The position numbers and the translations under genes were made by a program. Shown in pieces: positions 26,074-35,919 of a stretch of 64,000 nucleotides of DNA (within the stretch, counting starts at the first letter, position 1; each line of letters opens with the position of its first letter). The DNA lies in contig NZ_FCOE02000001.1 in NCBI RefSeq assembly GCF_001544915.2, positions 515,769-579,768 of the forward strand. Reading direction: 5' to 3'. Source of the DNA: Caballeronia pedi (GTDB lineage Bacteria; Pseudomonadota; Gammaproteobacteria; Burkholderiales; Burkholderiaceae). A model generated the notes under the pieces. It did not search any database, was not told the DNA's origin, and saw only the letters and a list, made by a program, of their open reading frames with translations.

Positions 26074-27126
26074 ATGTCCACCCTCAACGACCTCCCGCTG
26101 CCCCGCGCACTCGACCGCGCCATCGAAGCGGAACTGCGCCGCATCATCGACATGAAGACGAAGCCACCGGGCAGCCTCGGCCGGCTCGAATCCCTCGCGC
26201 TGCAGATGGGTCTGATTCAACGCACGGTCGAGCCGCGCATCGAGCGTCCGGCGATGATCGTCTTTGCCGGCGATCACGGCATCGCGAAGGAGGGCGTGAG
26301 TTCGTATCCGCAGGAAGTGACCGCGCAGATGGTCGCGAATTTCTTGAGCGGAGGCGCGGCGATCAACGCGCTGTCGCGCTCGGTCGGCATGACGCTCGAA
26401 GTCGTCGATGCGGGCGTCGCGACGCCGATTCCCATCGATCACAGCTATGAACGTCTGTCGCTCGGACTCGGCACGCGCAACTTCGCGCAAGAACCGGCGA
26501 TGTCGCGCGAGACCGCGCTCGAAGGCATTGCGCGTGGCGCTGCGCGCGTGCGGCATCACGCGTCGCTCGGCACCAACGTGATCGGCTTCGGCGAGATGGG
26601 CATCGCGAATACATCGGCGGCGGCGTGCCTGATGAGCCGCCTGTGCGGTTTGCCGATCGACGAATGCGTCGGGCGCGGCACGGGTCTCGACGATCGCGGC
26701 CTCGCGCATAAACGCGATGTGCTCGGCCGCGCGCTCGCGCTGCATCGCCATGAGGGCGACGCGATCGATACGCTCGCGACCTTCGGCGGCTTCGAAATCG
26801 CGATGATCACGGGCGCGTATCTCGCCGCCGCGTGCGCGGGCATGACGATTCTCGTCGATGGTTTCATCGCGACATCGGCATTGCTGGTGGCCGCGAAGAT
26901 CGCGCCTGACGTGCTCGACTATTGCGTGTTCGCGCATGCGTCGAACGAGACGGGGCATCGCCGCATGCTGGCGCATTTCGATGCCGCGCCGCTGTTGCAA
27001 CTCGATCTTCGGCTCGGCGAAGGCACGGGCGCGGCGCTCGCGCTGCCGATCCTGCGTGCGGCTGTCGCGTTCGTCGACGAGATGGCGAGCTTCGAGTCGG
27101 CGGGTGTATCGAACAAAGCCGATTGA
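26074..27126 (+). CDS. cobT: Nicotinate-nucleotide--dimethylbenzimidazole phosphoribosyltransferase
   Basis: A 350-residue enzyme that activates the lower ligand of cobalamin, making alpha-ribazole 5'-phosphate from nicotinate mononucleotide and dimethylbenzimidazole. The start at 26074 is chosen because AAGGAA lies just upstream; an ATG at 26059 is also in frame. Key blocks are KPPGSLGRLE, FAGDHGIAKEGVSSYPQEVT, GFGEMGIANTSAAA and the C-terminal DLRLGEGTGAALALPIL, which carries the catalytic glutamate region. It follows btuD after 11 bases. Confidence 0.94.
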   Translation: MSTLNDLPLPRALDRAIEAELRRIIDMKTKPPGSLGRLESLALQMGLIQRTVEPRIERPAMIVFAGDHGIAKEGVSSYPQEVTAQMVANFLSGGAAINALSRSVGMTLEVVDAGVATPIPIDHSYERLSLGLGTRNFAQEPAMSRETALEGIARGAARVRHHASLGTNVIGFGEMGIANTSAAACLMSRLCGLPIDECVGRGTGLDDRGLAHKRDVLGRALALHRHEGDAIDTLATFGGFEIAMITGAYLAAACAGMTILVDGFIATSALLVAAKIAPDVLDYCVFAHASNETGHRRMLAHFDAAPLLQLDLRLGEGTGAALALPILRAAVAFVDEMASFESAGVSNKAD

Positions 27127-27127
27127 G

Positions 27128-27886
27128 ATGCGCGCGCTCGACGAACTGCGCTATTTCTTCACCGCGCTCGGCTATTTCACGCGCGTGCCGGTGCCGCGTT
27201 GGGTCGGCTTCGAGCGCGCGTATCTGAATGCGGCGGCGCGTTACTTTCCGCTCGTCGGCGCGATGGTCGGCGGCGTCGCGGCGCTCGTCTATCTCGCGGC
27301 GTTGCGTGTGTTTCCCGCGAGTGTCGCGGTGCTGCTTTCGATGGCCGCGACGCTCGTGCTGACAGGCGCGTTCCACGAAGACGGACTCGCCGATTGCGTC
27401 GATGCATTCGGCGGCGCGTACACGCGCGAAGATGCATTGCGCATCATGCACGACTCGCGCATCGGCGCGTTCGGCGCGATTGCATTGATGATCGCGCTTG
27501 CGTTGAAGTGGCAGACGCTTGCGCTTATGCCGCCGCAACGCGTCGCGTGGACGATGATCGCCGCGCACGCCGCGAGCCGCGTGTTCGCGATCAGCTATCT
27601 CGTCACGCTCGATTACGTGCGCGCGGAAGGCAAGGCGAAACCCGTCGCGCAGCGCATGAGTCTTGCGTCGTTCGCGCTGGCGCTCGTGTTCGGCTTGCCT
27701 TGGCTTTTCGTGATCGACTGGAAGTTCGCGTGCTTCACGATCGGTGCGCTCGTCGTGTTGCGCTTTTTCATCGGACGCTACTTCGTGCGGCGCATCGGCG
27801 GCTATACCGGCGATTGCCTCGGTTTCGCACAGCAGGTGTTCGAAATCGCGATCTATCTCATCGGGCTCGCATGGATCTCGTTCTGA
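27128..27886 (+). CDS. cobS: Adenosylcobinamide-GDP ribazoletransferase (cobalamin synthase)
   Basis: A 252-residue polytopic membrane enzyme joining adenosylcobinamide-GDP to alpha-ribazole phosphate, the penultimate step of the nucleotide loop pathway. Family motifs are FTRVPVP, FPLVGAMVGG, GAFHEDGLADCVDAFGG (the acidic metal-binding motif), IMHDSRIGAFG and the C-terminal GGYTGDCLGFAQQ. The gene starts one base after the cobT stop. Its last 16 bases overlap the start of the phosphatase gene cobC in another frame. Confidence 0.94.
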   Translation: MRALDELRYFFTALGYFTRVPVPRWVGFERAYLNAAARYFPLVGAMVGGVAALVYLAALRVFPASVAVLLSMAATLVLTGAFHEDGLADCVDAFGGAYTREDALRIMHDSRIGAFGAIALMIALALKWQTLALMPPQRVAWTMIAAHAASRVFAISYLVTLDYVRAEGKAKPVAQRMSLASFALALVFGLPWLFVIDWKFACFTIGALVVLRFFIGRYFVRRIGGYTGDCLGFAQQVFEIAIYLIGLAWISF

Positions 27887-28440
27887 TCCGGCATCCGGAA
27901 GTCGCCATCGAGGCGGGCGTTTGCTATGGGCAAACCGATGTGCCCTTGCAACGCGATGCGCGTGAACTGGCCAGTGCATTGACGGCGCGCATGACGGCGC
28001 TGAACGTGCCAGCGTGTGTCGATGGATGGCATGCGAGCCCGCTTCGGCGCTGTGCATCGCTCGCGCATGCGCTGGCCGTTGATCCGCATATCGACGCGCG
28101 GCTTTCAGAAATGCACTTCGGCGCGTGGGAAGGCCTTGCGTGGGATGCGATCGATCGCGCGCTCATCGATGCGTGGGCCGGCGATATCGAACATGCGCGT
28201 CCGCATGGCGGGGAGAGTCTCGCGCAGTTCGCGCAACGCGTGATCGCGTGGTTCGAATCGACGTGTGTCGATCAGAAGGCCGTGCATGTGATCGCGCATG
28301 CGGGCGTCGTGCGGGTGATTGCGGCGCATCTGCTCGGGATCGCGCGTGAGGACGCGTTGCAGTGGCCGCTGGATTTCGGCGCGGTCGCGTGGTTCAGGCG
28401 CGTGCGCGGGGAGTGGGTGCTCGTGCGGTGGAATGCTTAG
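27871..28440 (+). CDS. cobC: Alpha-ribazole phosphatase (histidine phosphatase superfamily)
   Basis: A 189-residue phosphoglycerate mutase-like phosphatase, expected to remove phosphate from alpha-ribazole phosphate or cobalamin phosphate. The catalytic motif is LIRHPE, with proline where most family members have glycine, then GVCYGQTDVPL, the acid/base region SEMHFGAWEG and the second histidine motif HVIAHAGVVRVIA. It overlaps cobS by 16 bases and ends the forward salvage operon. Its stop directly abuts the stop of btuF on the other strand. Confidence 0.88.
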   Translation: MDLVLIRHPEVAIEAGVCYGQTDVPLQRDARELASALTARMTALNVPACVDGWHASPLRRCASLAHALAVDPHIDARLSEMHFGAWEGLAWDAIDRALIDAWAGDIEHARPHGGESLAQFAQRVIAWFESTCVDQKAVHVIAHAGVVRVIAAHLLGIAREDALQWPLDFGAVAWFRRVRGEWVLVRWNA

Positions 28441-29340
28441 TCATTTCACCCGCCGCCCCCGCGCCGCTTCCAGATCGCGGCAAAGCTCCGCCGCACCCAG
28501 CGCAAGCCTCGGCGTAGGCCGATTGATGAGATCCCCGTCGATGCCAAAGAGATTGCCCCGCGCCACCGCCGTCAACGACTGCCAACGCTTCCATCGGTCG
28601 AGCGCTGGCAACGGGCGATCCGGTTCCGTCGCGCCGGGCGTCGAGGTGACGATCGCTTCGGGATTCGCCGCGAGCACGGCTTCGGTCGATATCGTCGGCA
28701 CGCGCGGCTTTTCCGCCGCGAACACGTTCACGCCGCCGCACAGCCCGATCACTTCGTCGAAGACGTTGTCGCGATTGAGCGTCATCAGCGGATCGTCCCA
28801 GACCTGATAGAACACGCTCACCGGCGGCCGCTGCGCATAACGCGCGCGCAACTGCGCGATGTCGCGGGTGAACGCATCGGACGCGTCGCGCGCGCGTGCC
28901 TGCGTGCCTAGCAGCGCGCCCAGTTTGTCGATGCTCGTCGCGATATCGTCCAGATGCTTCGGCTCGCTGAAGTAGATCGGGATGCCGAGCGCCGTCAGCC
29001 GGTCCATCTGGCGCGCCGCATTGCCATGCCGCCACACGACGATCAGGTCCGGATGCAGCGCGACGATGCGTTCGAGATCGAGCGCCTTGTTGTCGCCGAC
29101 GCGCGCAATCGCCCGCGCTTCCTTCGGATAGTCGCTGTACGTCACCGCGCCGACGATGCGCGCGCCGCCGCCCGCCGCGAACAGCAATTCGGTGACGTGC
29201 GGCGCGAGACTGACCACGCGTTCGGCGGGTTTGGCGAGCGTGACGGATGCGCCGCTGTCATCAATGACGGTGATCGCATGCGCTTGCGTCATTTGTGTCA
29301 TCCAGCAGCCGATCAGCAATGCGAACACACGACGCAGCAT
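28441..29340 (-). CDS. btuF: Cobalamin ABC transporter substrate-binding protein
   Basis: A 299-residue periplasmic binding protein of the class with one rigid linking helix. The ATG at 29340 overlaps the cobD stop (TGATG) and gives a signal peptide MLRRVFALLIGCWMTQMTQAHA; a longer frame starts at 29382. The mature part has ERVVSLAPHVTELLFAAGGGARIVGAVTYSDYPKEA and LDLERIVALHPDLIVVW, typical of BtuF. It should pass cobalamin from BtuB to BtuCD, although its gene lies in the opposite operon. It is the last gene of the cobU-cbiB-cobD-btuF set. Confidence 0.9.
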   Translation of the reverse strand: MLRRVFALLIGCWMTQMTQAHAITVIDDSGASVTLAKPAERVVSLAPHVTELLFAAGGGARIVGAVTYSDYPKEARAIARVGDNKALDLERIVALHPDLIVVWRHGNAARQMDRLTALGIPIYFSEPKHLDDIATSIDKLGALLGTQARARDASDAFTRDIAQLRARYAQRPPVSVFYQVWDDPLMTLNRDNVFDEVIGLCGGVNVFAAEKPRVPTISTEAVLAANPEAIVTSTPGATEPDRPLPALDRWKRWQSLTAVARGNLFGIDGDLINRPTPRLALGAAELCRDLEAARGRRVK

Positions 29341-30335
29341 CACGCGCAAATCTCCCGCAGCGCGAGCGTGAGGCGCGCCCAATCACCCTCCGTGCCCGGC
29401 AAGCCGACGCGCAGACTCGGCGTCATGCCGGGCGGATCGAAGAGGCGCGTCCAGATGCCGCGCAGCGCCAGTGCGTGTTGAAGTTCGGGCGCTCCGGGCG
29501 TCGGTGTCCAGGCGAAAAGCGGCGTCCCACGCACGTCGAAACCGTGGCTCGCGATCAAGGCGGCGAGACGCGCGCCATCGCGTTGCAGTTGCGCGCGCGT
29601 TTCGCGCTGCCATCCGATATCCGCGAAAGCGGCGACGACGGCATGCCGCGCCGGACCGCTCACGGTCCACGCGCCGAGCGCATCGCGCAAGGCATCGGCG
29701 ATGGAAGGCGCGGCGAGCACGAAGCCCGCGCGGATGCCCGCGAGCCCGAAAAACTTGCCGACCGAACGCAGCACGACGAGGCCATCGCGCGCGGTGTCGC
29801 CTGCCAGGGACGACGCGGGATCGACATCGGCGAACGCTTCATCGACGATCAGCGTCCCGCCGCGCGATGCGAGTTGCGCGTGCCAATGCAAAAGCGTGTC
29901 GCGTGACATGCGTTGCGCGGTCGGATTGTTCGGATTGGCGACGATCACGTGATCGAGCGTCGCGGGCAAATCGTGCGCGTCGATATCGAGCGTCGCGATG
30001 GCGTGCCCCGCGCGCATGAAGGCCGGCGCATATTCGCCGTAGGTCAACGGCGCGACGCCCGCCGTGCCGCGACGCAGAAGCGTGGGCAACGCGCGGATCG
30101 CCGCCTGCGAGCCCGCCACGGGCAACGCGAACGGCGCGCCGTAATAGCGCGCGGCGCACTCGTCCAAACCATCGCCGTCTTCGGGCAGACGCCGCCATGC
30201 ATCGGGCGGCACGGGCGGCACCGGATAGCCGCGCGGATTGATGCCGGTCGACAGATCGAGCCAGTCATCGAAGGCAATCGCGTAGCGGCGCGCGGCTTCG
30301 CGCAGATTGCCGCCGTGTCGGATGGTTTGCGCCAT
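29340..30335 (-). CDS. cobD: Threonine-phosphate decarboxylase (PLP enzyme)
   Basis: A 331-residue fold-type I PLP enzyme forming (R)-1-amino-2-propanol phosphate, the linker of the nucleotide loop. Motifs include RHGGNLREAARRYA, LDLSTGINPRGYP, VANPNNPTAQRM, VDEAFADVDP and the PLP lysine in LRSVGKFFGLAGIRAGF. The ATG at 30335 is used; a GTG at 30344 would add three residues. It overlaps the cbiB stop and is itself overlapped by the btuF start. In some naming schemes this gene is called cobC. Confidence 0.9.
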   Translation of the reverse strand: MAQTIRHGGNLREAARRYAIAFDDWLDLSTGINPRGYPVPPVPPDAWRRLPEDGDGLDECAARYYGAPFALPVAGSQAAIRALPTLLRRGTAGVAPLTYGEYAPAFMRAGHAIATLDIDAHDLPATLDHVIVANPNNPTAQRMSRDTLLHWHAQLASRGGTLIVDEAFADVDPASSLAGDTARDGLVVLRSVGKFFGLAGIRAGFVLAAPSIADALRDALGAWTVSGPARHAVVAAFADIGWQRETRAQLQRDGARLAALIASHGFDVRGTPLFAWTPTPGAPELQHALALRGIWTRLFDPPGMTPSLRVGLPGTEGDWARLTLALREICA

Positions 30336-30336
30336 G

Positions 30337-31278
30337 TCAGCCACTCGTCGTCGCGCCCAGAGCCGCGAGCACTAAAAATACCGCGAGCCACATCAGCGTC
30401 GCGCGCTCGACGAGCCGCAACGCCGCGACCACATGCTTCGGGTTCGCCGTGTGTCCCGCGCCGAGCGTCGGCCGCGTTTCGGTCACGCCGTGGTACACCG
30501 CCGCGCCGCCGATCAGCACGTTCAGGCTGCCCGCGCCCGCGGCCATCACCGGACCCGCGTTCGGGCTGTCCCACGAGCGCGCCTGCGTGCGCCAGCAGTG
30601 CCACGCCATCTGCGTATCGCCCGCGAGCGCGTAGGTCGCCGCCGTGAGCCGCGCGGGGATGAAGTTGAGCACATCGTCGAAGCGCGCGGCCGCCCAGCCG
30701 AAGCGCAGATAGCGCGGCGTGCGATAGCCCCACATCGCGTCGAGCGTATTGGCGAGACGGAACATCAGCGCGCCCGGACCGCCCGCGACCGCGAACCAGA
30801 AGAGCGCGCCGAAGATCGCGTCGTTGCCGTTTTCCAGCGCGGATTCCACGGCCGCGCGCGACAGGGCGTTCTCATCGGCTTTCGATGTATCGCGCGACAC
30901 GATGCGCGAGGTCAGCGTGCGCGCACTGTCGATATCGCCGAGGCTCAACGCTCGCGCGATCGGCGCGATATGCTGGCGCAGGCTCTTCGCGCCGAGCGCG
31001 AACCAGAGCAGCAGCACATGCACGAGACACGCATAGCCGAACGGCAGCACGCTGACGAGCCACCACGCGATGACCACCGGCGGTGCGACCGCGACGAACC
31101 ACGCGAGAATGCCCGCCGGCCGCGCGCGAAAGCCGGTGTTCATGCGCGCTTCGAGCTTCGTCGCGAACTGGCCGAAGCCGACGAGCGGATGCCGCGCGCG
31201 CGGCTCGCCGAAAATGCGATCGACGATCACGCCGAGCACCGCGAGCAGCGCCATCGCGTAGGCGGAGAGCAGGAGCAT
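30337..31278 (-). CDS. cbiB: Adenosylcobinamide-phosphate synthase
   Basis: A 313-residue membrane protein of the CbiB/CobD family, which joins aminopropanol phosphate to adenosylcobyric acid. Family stretches are VIVDRIFGEPRARHPLVGFGQFATKLEARMN, RIVSRDTSKADENALSRAAVESALENGNDAIFGALFWFAVAG split over two lines in the family alignment, and a C-terminal helix WLAVFLVLAAL. Several hydrophobic segments are visible. It lies 5 bases after cobU and its stop overlaps the cobD start. Confidence 0.91.
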   Translation of the reverse strand: MLLLSAYAMALLAVLGVIVDRIFGEPRARHPLVGFGQFATKLEARMNTGFRARPAGILAWFVAVAPPVVIAWWLVSVLPFGYACLVHVLLLWFALGAKSLRQHIAPIARALSLGDIDSARTLTSRIVSRDTSKADENALSRAAVESALENGNDAIFGALFWFAVAGGPGALMFRLANTLDAMWGYRTPRYLRFGWAAARFDDVLNFIPARLTAATYALAGDTQMAWHCWRTQARSWDSPNAGPVMAAGAGSLNVLIGGAAVYHGVTETRPTLGAGHTANPKHVVAALRLVERATLMWLAVFLVLAALGATTSG

Positions 31279-31283
31279 CGCGC

Positions 31284-31835
31284 CTATCCCTTGAGCGTGA
31301 GCGGTAGACCCGCGACCATCATCGTCACGCGCGTGCTCGCGGCGGCGACGCGCTGGTTCAGGCGGCCGAGTTCATCGACGTAAAGACGCGTGACCGAGCC
31401 GAGCGGCACCACGCCCAGCCCGATTTCATTGCTCACGACGATCACCTTGCCGCGCGTATTTGCGAGCGCGGTATCGAATTGCGCGAAGGCATCGCGTGCG
31501 CTGACGGGCAAGACGGCGATCTCATCGTTCGCGCTCGCCGATGCGAACAGCACATTCGCGAGCCACAGCGTCAGGCAGTCGATCAGCACGCAATGCCCCG
31601 CGCGGTCCGCTTCGCGCAACGCGCCCGCGAGATCGAGCGGCGCTTCGAGCAGCGCCCAGTGCGCGGGCCTGCGTTCGCGATGATGCCGCACGCGCTCGGC
31701 GAATTCCGCATCATCGCCGATGCGTGCGGTCGCGATATACGTGACGGGCAATCCGCTTTCGGCGGCAAGGCGTTCGGCGTGCGCGCTCTTGCCGGAACGC
31801 GCGCCGCCGAGGATGAACGTGAGATCGGGAGTCAT
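31284..31835 (-). CDS. cobU: Adenosylcobinamide kinase / guanylyltransferase
   Basis: A 183-residue bifunctional enzyme that phosphorylates adenosylcobinamide and transfers GMP to it. The ATG at 31835 (MTPDLTFILGGARSGKS) is used; the frame extends to 31898. The P-loop GGARSGKS starts at residue 10, and YIATARIGDDAEFAERVRHHRERRPAHW contains the histidine that accepts GMP. VLIDCLTLWLAN and VSNEIGLGVVPLGSVTRLYVDELGRLNQ are further signatures. It is the first gene of the leftward operon and is divergent from cobQ with only 56 bases between starts. Confidence 0.93.
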   Translation of the reverse strand: MTPDLTFILGGARSGKSAHAERLAAESGLPVTYIATARIGDDAEFAERVRHHRERRPAHWALLEAPLDLAGALREADRAGHCVLIDCLTLWLANVLFASASANDEIAVLPVSARDAFAQFDTALANTRGKVIVVSNEIGLGVVPLGSVTRLYVDELGRLNQRVAAASTRVTMMVAGLPLTLKG

Positions 31836-31891
31836 CGCGATATTGTACTGACGGGCTAAGATAGCGCGTCGTTCTTCATGAGACTCTTCCG

Positions 31892-33367
31892 ATGCCATTC
31901 ACGCCACGCGGCTCGCTGATGATCCAGGGCACGACGTCCGATGCCGGCAAGAGCACGCTCGTCGCCGGATTGTGCCGTCTCGCGCGGCGCGGCGGTGTGC
32001 GGGTCGCGCCGTTCAAGCCGCAGAACATGGCGCTCAACAGCGCGGTGACCGTCGATGGCGGCGAGATCGGCCGCGCGCAGGCGCTGCAGGCTGTCGCGGC
32101 CGGCGTCGATGCGCGCATCGACTTCAATCCGGTGCTGCTCAAACCGACGAGCGATCGCGGCGCGCAGGTCATCATCCACGGTCACGCGCACGCCAATCTC
32201 GATGCGCGCGCGTATCACGACTACAAGCGTATCGCGTTCGACGCCGTGCTCGCGTCCTACGCGCGCTTGCAGAGCGAGTTCGACGCGGTGATCGTCGAAG
32301 GCGCGGGCAGTCCCGCCGAAATCAATCTGCGCGACGGCGATATCGCCAACATGGGATTCGCGGAGCGCGTCGATTGCCCGGTCGTGCTCATCGCCGATAT
32401 CGATCGCGGGGGCGTGTTCGCGCACCTCGTCGGCACGCTGGCGTGCCTGTCGGAGAGCGAACGCGCGCGCGTGCGCGGCTTCGTCATCAACCGGTTTCGC
32501 GGGGATATCGGCTTGCTCGAACCGGGGCTCGACTGGCTTACGGCGCAGACCGGCAAGCCGGTGTTCGGCGTGCTGCCGTATCTGCACGGCCTGACGCTCG
32601 ACGCCGAAGACATGCTCCCGAGCCAGCCGCACGTTCGCGGCGCGGCGAGCGTTTTGAAGGTGATTGTGCCTGCCTTGCCGCGCATCAGCAATCACACGGA
32701 TTTCGATGCGCTGCGCGCGCATCCTCAGGTCGATTTCAGCTATGTGCGCGCCGGCGTCGCGCCGCCGCCCGCCGATCTGATCGTGCTGCCCGGCTCGAAA
32801 AGCGTGCAGCGCGATCTCGCGTGGCTGCGCGCGAACGGCTGGGATCGCGCGATCGAACGGCATCTGCGTTACGGCGGCAAGCTGATCGGCATCTGTGGCG
32901 GCATGCAGATGCTCGGGCGCACGATCGACGACCCGGATGGCGTCGAAGGCGCGCCGGGTTGTGTTGAGGGACTCGGGTTGCTGGAACTCTTCACCGTGCT
33001 CACGCAGCAGAAGCAGCTGGAGAATGTCGTTGGCCGATTGACCATCGACGGCACGCACGCGAGCGTGCGCGGCTACGAAATCCACATGGGCCGCACGCAC
33101 GGCGCGGCGCTCGCGCGTCCACTCGTCGCGCTGGATTCGGGGCGCGTCGACGGTGCGGTATCCGACGATAGCCAGATCGCCGCGACCTATCTGCACGGCA
33201 TATTCGATACACCCGAAGCGTGCGCCGCGTTGCTCGCGTGGGCGGGCGTGCAGGGCGCCGAGCCGCTCGATTACCCGTCGCTGCGCGAAGCGTCGCTCGA
33301 CCGGCTGGCCGATTCGTTCGCGCAATCGCTCGATCTGGACGCGTTACAGGCCGCGTTCGCTCAATAA
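31892..33367 (+). CDS. cobQ: Cobyric acid synthase
   Basis: A 491-residue ATP-dependent glutamine amidotransferase that amidates four carboxylates of adenosylcobyrinic acid diamide. The N-terminal synthetase has a P-loop-like [16 protein letters not shown], then [11 protein letters not shown] and [13 protein letters not shown]. The C-terminal class-I glutaminase domain (about residues 255-450) has the nucleophile elbow [11 protein letters not shown] and a histidine in [10 protein letters not shown]. Its stop overlaps the stop of the thioesterase gene by seven bases. With no corrin-ring genes nearby, it may serve salvage of incomplete corrinoids. Confidence 0.94.
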   Translation: MPFTPRGSLMIQGTTSDAGKSTLVAGLCRLARRGGVRVAPFKPQNMALNSAVTVDGGEIGRAQALQAVAAGVDARIDFNPVLLKPTSDRGAQVIIHGHAHANLDARAYHDYKRIAFDAVLASYARLQSEFDAVIVEGAGSPAEINLRDGDIANMGFAERVDCPVVLIADIDRGGVFAHLVGTLACLSESERARVRGFVINRFRGDIGLLEPGLDWLTAQTGKPVFGVLPYLHGLTLDAEDMLPSQPHVRGAASVLKVIVPALPRISNHTDFDALRAHPQVDFSYVRAGVAPPPADLIVLPGSKSVQRDLAWLRANGWDRAIERHLRYGGKLIGICGGMQMLGRTIDDPDGVEGAPGCVEGLGLLELFTVLTQQKQLENVVGRLTIDGTHASVRGYEIHMGRTHGAALARPLVALDSGRVDGAVSDDSQIAATYLHGIFDTPEACAALLAWAGVQGAEPLDYPSLREASLDRLADSFAQSLDLDALQAAFAQ

Positions 33368-33780
33368 AGAATCATCTGCGTGCAGCGGAACATGGCGATG
33401 AGCTTGCCGTCGCCATTCGTCACCGTCGCGTCCCACACCTGCGTGCTGCGCCCGAGATGCACGGCTGTCGCCTTCGCGACGATTTTCCCGTCGCGCGCGG
33501 TCGAGACGTGGTTGCTCTTCAGTTCGAGCGTCGTGAAGTTCTGCGCCTTGTCTGGCAGATGCGCGATGCACGCGTAGCCGCAACACGTATCCGCCAGTCC
33601 GATGACGGTCGCCGCATGCAGAAAGCCGTTCGGCGCGAGCAACTCCGGACGGATCACGAGTTCGCCGCTCAACTGGCCCTGATCGAGCGAAATCAGTTGT
33701 ACGCCGAGCAGGTCGGGCAGGCGGCCTTTCTGGCGGTTGCGCAGGAAATCGAGAGTGACGTCGGGGCGGAGTGCGGTCAT
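33361..33780 (-). CDS. PaaI-type hotdog-fold thioesterase
   Basis: A 139-residue single hotdog-domain protein. The start at 33780 ([19 protein letters not shown]) suits the family; the frame is open to 33879. Typical blocks are [44 protein letters not shown], with the helix after the conserved N-G-x-x-H region, and [21 protein letters not shown]. Such proteins hydrolyse acyl-CoA thioesters, often aromatic ones, but the substrate is unknown here. It converges with cobQ and overlaps it by seven bases, which is unlikely to reflect shared function. Confidence 0.85.
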   Translation of the reverse strand: MTALRPDVTLDFLRNRQKGRLPDLLGVQLISLDQGQLSGELVIRPELLAPNGFLHAATVIGLADTCCGYACIAHLPDKAQNFTTLELKSNHVSTARDGKIVAKATAVHLGRSTQVWDATVTNGDGKLIAMFRCTQMILY

Positions 33781-33947
33781 GGGTATCGTCGTGTCGAAGA
33801 GTTGAATTTGGCATGGCCGTTCGGTCAACATGCCGGATGCATCACTTTTGCCGATAATATCAACGCTCGAATCATGCACCTGTTCTCATCAAGACGAAAT
33901 CGCGCGCGGTGGGGCGTGCGCGCGCTCAACAAAATCCAGGACACTTC

Positions 33948-34574
33948 ATGACCGTGATCGTGGTGGCAAATCCGAAGGGCGGCGTCGGCAAAAGCACGCT
34001 CGCAACCAATCTGGCAGGGCATTTCGCGGCAGGCGGCGAATGGGTCGCGCTCGCCGATCTCGACAAGCAGCGCTCGTCGCACGCGTGGCTGTCACTGCGC
34101 GACGACACGCTGCCGAAGATCGAGGAATGGGCGATCGACGTCGATGCCCCCGCCAAACCGCCGAAAGGTCTGGAGAAAGCCGTGGTCGATACGCCTGCCG
34201 GCGTGCACGGCAACCGGCTCGCGCTCGCGCTGGAACTGGCCGACAAGGTGATCGTGCCGCTCCAGCCGTCGATGTTCGACATCCTCGCGACGCAGGACTT
34301 TCTCGCCAAGCTGGCGAAGGAAAAGGCGGTGCGCAAGGGCGCGATCGAAGTCGGCGTGGTCGGCATGCGCGTAGATGCGCGCACACGCTCGGCGGACCAG
34401 TTGCATCGCTTCGTCGAAGGGCTCGACCTGCCGGTGCTCGGCTTCCTGCGCGACACGCAGAACTACGTGCAGCTCGCCGCGCATGGACTCACCATCTGGG
34501 ACGTGGCGAAAAGCCGCGTCGAGAAGGATCTGGAGCAGTGGGCGCCCATCATCGAATGGGTGGTGAAGAAATGA
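33948..34574 (+). CDS. ParA-family ATPase (orphan)
   Basis: A 208-residue deviant Walker ATPase of the ParA/MinD group. The ATG at 33948 gives MTVIVVANPKGGVGKSTLATNLAGHF, with the KGGVGKS loop at residues 10-16. Switch regions are ALADLDKQRSSHAWLSLR and VVDTPAGVHGNRLALALELADKVIVPLQPS. No ParB, centromere-like repeats or MinE-like partner is next to it, and it is shorter than chromosomal ParA. Such small orphans position protein cargos in some bacteria, but the cargo cannot be told from this window. A shared terminator separates it from panD. Confidence 0.83.
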   Translation: MTVIVVANPKGGVGKSTLATNLAGHFAAGGEWVALADLDKQRSSHAWLSLRDDTLPKIEEWAIDVDAPAKPPKGLEKAVVDTPAGVHGNRLALALELADKVIVPLQPSMFDILATQDFLAKLAKEKAVRKGAIEVGVVGMRVDARTRSADQLHRFVEGLDLPVLGFLRDTQNYVQLAAHGLTIWDVAKSRVEKDLEQWAPIIEWVVKK

Positions 34575-34576
34575 AA

Positions 34577-34607
34577 AAGCCGGCATCCTTCGAGGAGTCG
34601 CCGGCTT
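34577..34607. terminator. Bidirectional terminator between the parA-like gene and panD
   Basis: An 8-bp stem AAGCCGGC / GCCGGCTT flanks a 15-base loop. It is preceded by an A-run and followed by CTTC, so it can serve the converging parA-like and panD transcripts. Confidence 0.75.
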
Positions 34608-34628
34608 CTTCATGCAACAGCGTTGAAA

Positions 34629-35015
34629 TCAGGTCCAGTTCTGCGTCGGGACGTGATCGCGGCTGCCCTTGATGCGGTTGTCGTCGTCGACGAATACGAG
34701 ATTCGGCTTCCAGCCCGCCTTGATCTCTTCTTCGTCCACCTGCGCGAACGCCGCGATGATCACGAGATCGCCCAGTTGCGCGCGGCGCGCCGCCGAGCCG
34801 TTCAGCGAGATCATGCCGCTGCCGCGCTCGCCCTTGATCGCGTAGGTGGTGAGGCGCTCGCCGTTGTTCACGTTCCAGATGTCGATCTGCTCGTTTTCCA
34901 TCAGGTTCGCGGCTTCGAGCAGGTCTTCGTCGATCGCGCACGAGCCTTCGTAGTGCAATTCGCAGTGCGTGACCGTCGCGCGGTGGATTTTCGATTTGAG
35001 CATAGTGCGCTGCAT
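34629..35015 (-). CDS. panD: Aspartate 1-decarboxylase
   Basis: A 128-residue pyruvoyl enzyme making beta-alanine for pantothenate. The self-cleavage site G24-S25 (HYEGSCAID) falls at the canonical position when the start is at 35015 ([17 protein letters not shown]), which supports that start. [21 protein letters not shown] and the Thr/Tyr active-site residues of the family are visible. It is 10 bases downstream of panC on the same strand, giving a panC-panD operon. Confidence 0.95.
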   Translation of the reverse strand: MQRTMLKSKIHRATVTHCELHYEGSCAIDEDLLEAANLMENEQIDIWNVNNGERLTTYAIKGERGSGMISLNGSAARRAQLGDLVIIAAFAQVDEEEIKAGWKPNLVFVDDDNRIKGSRDHVPTQNWT

Positions 35016-35025
35016 GATGCTTCCT

Positions 35026-35919
<894 letters not shown>

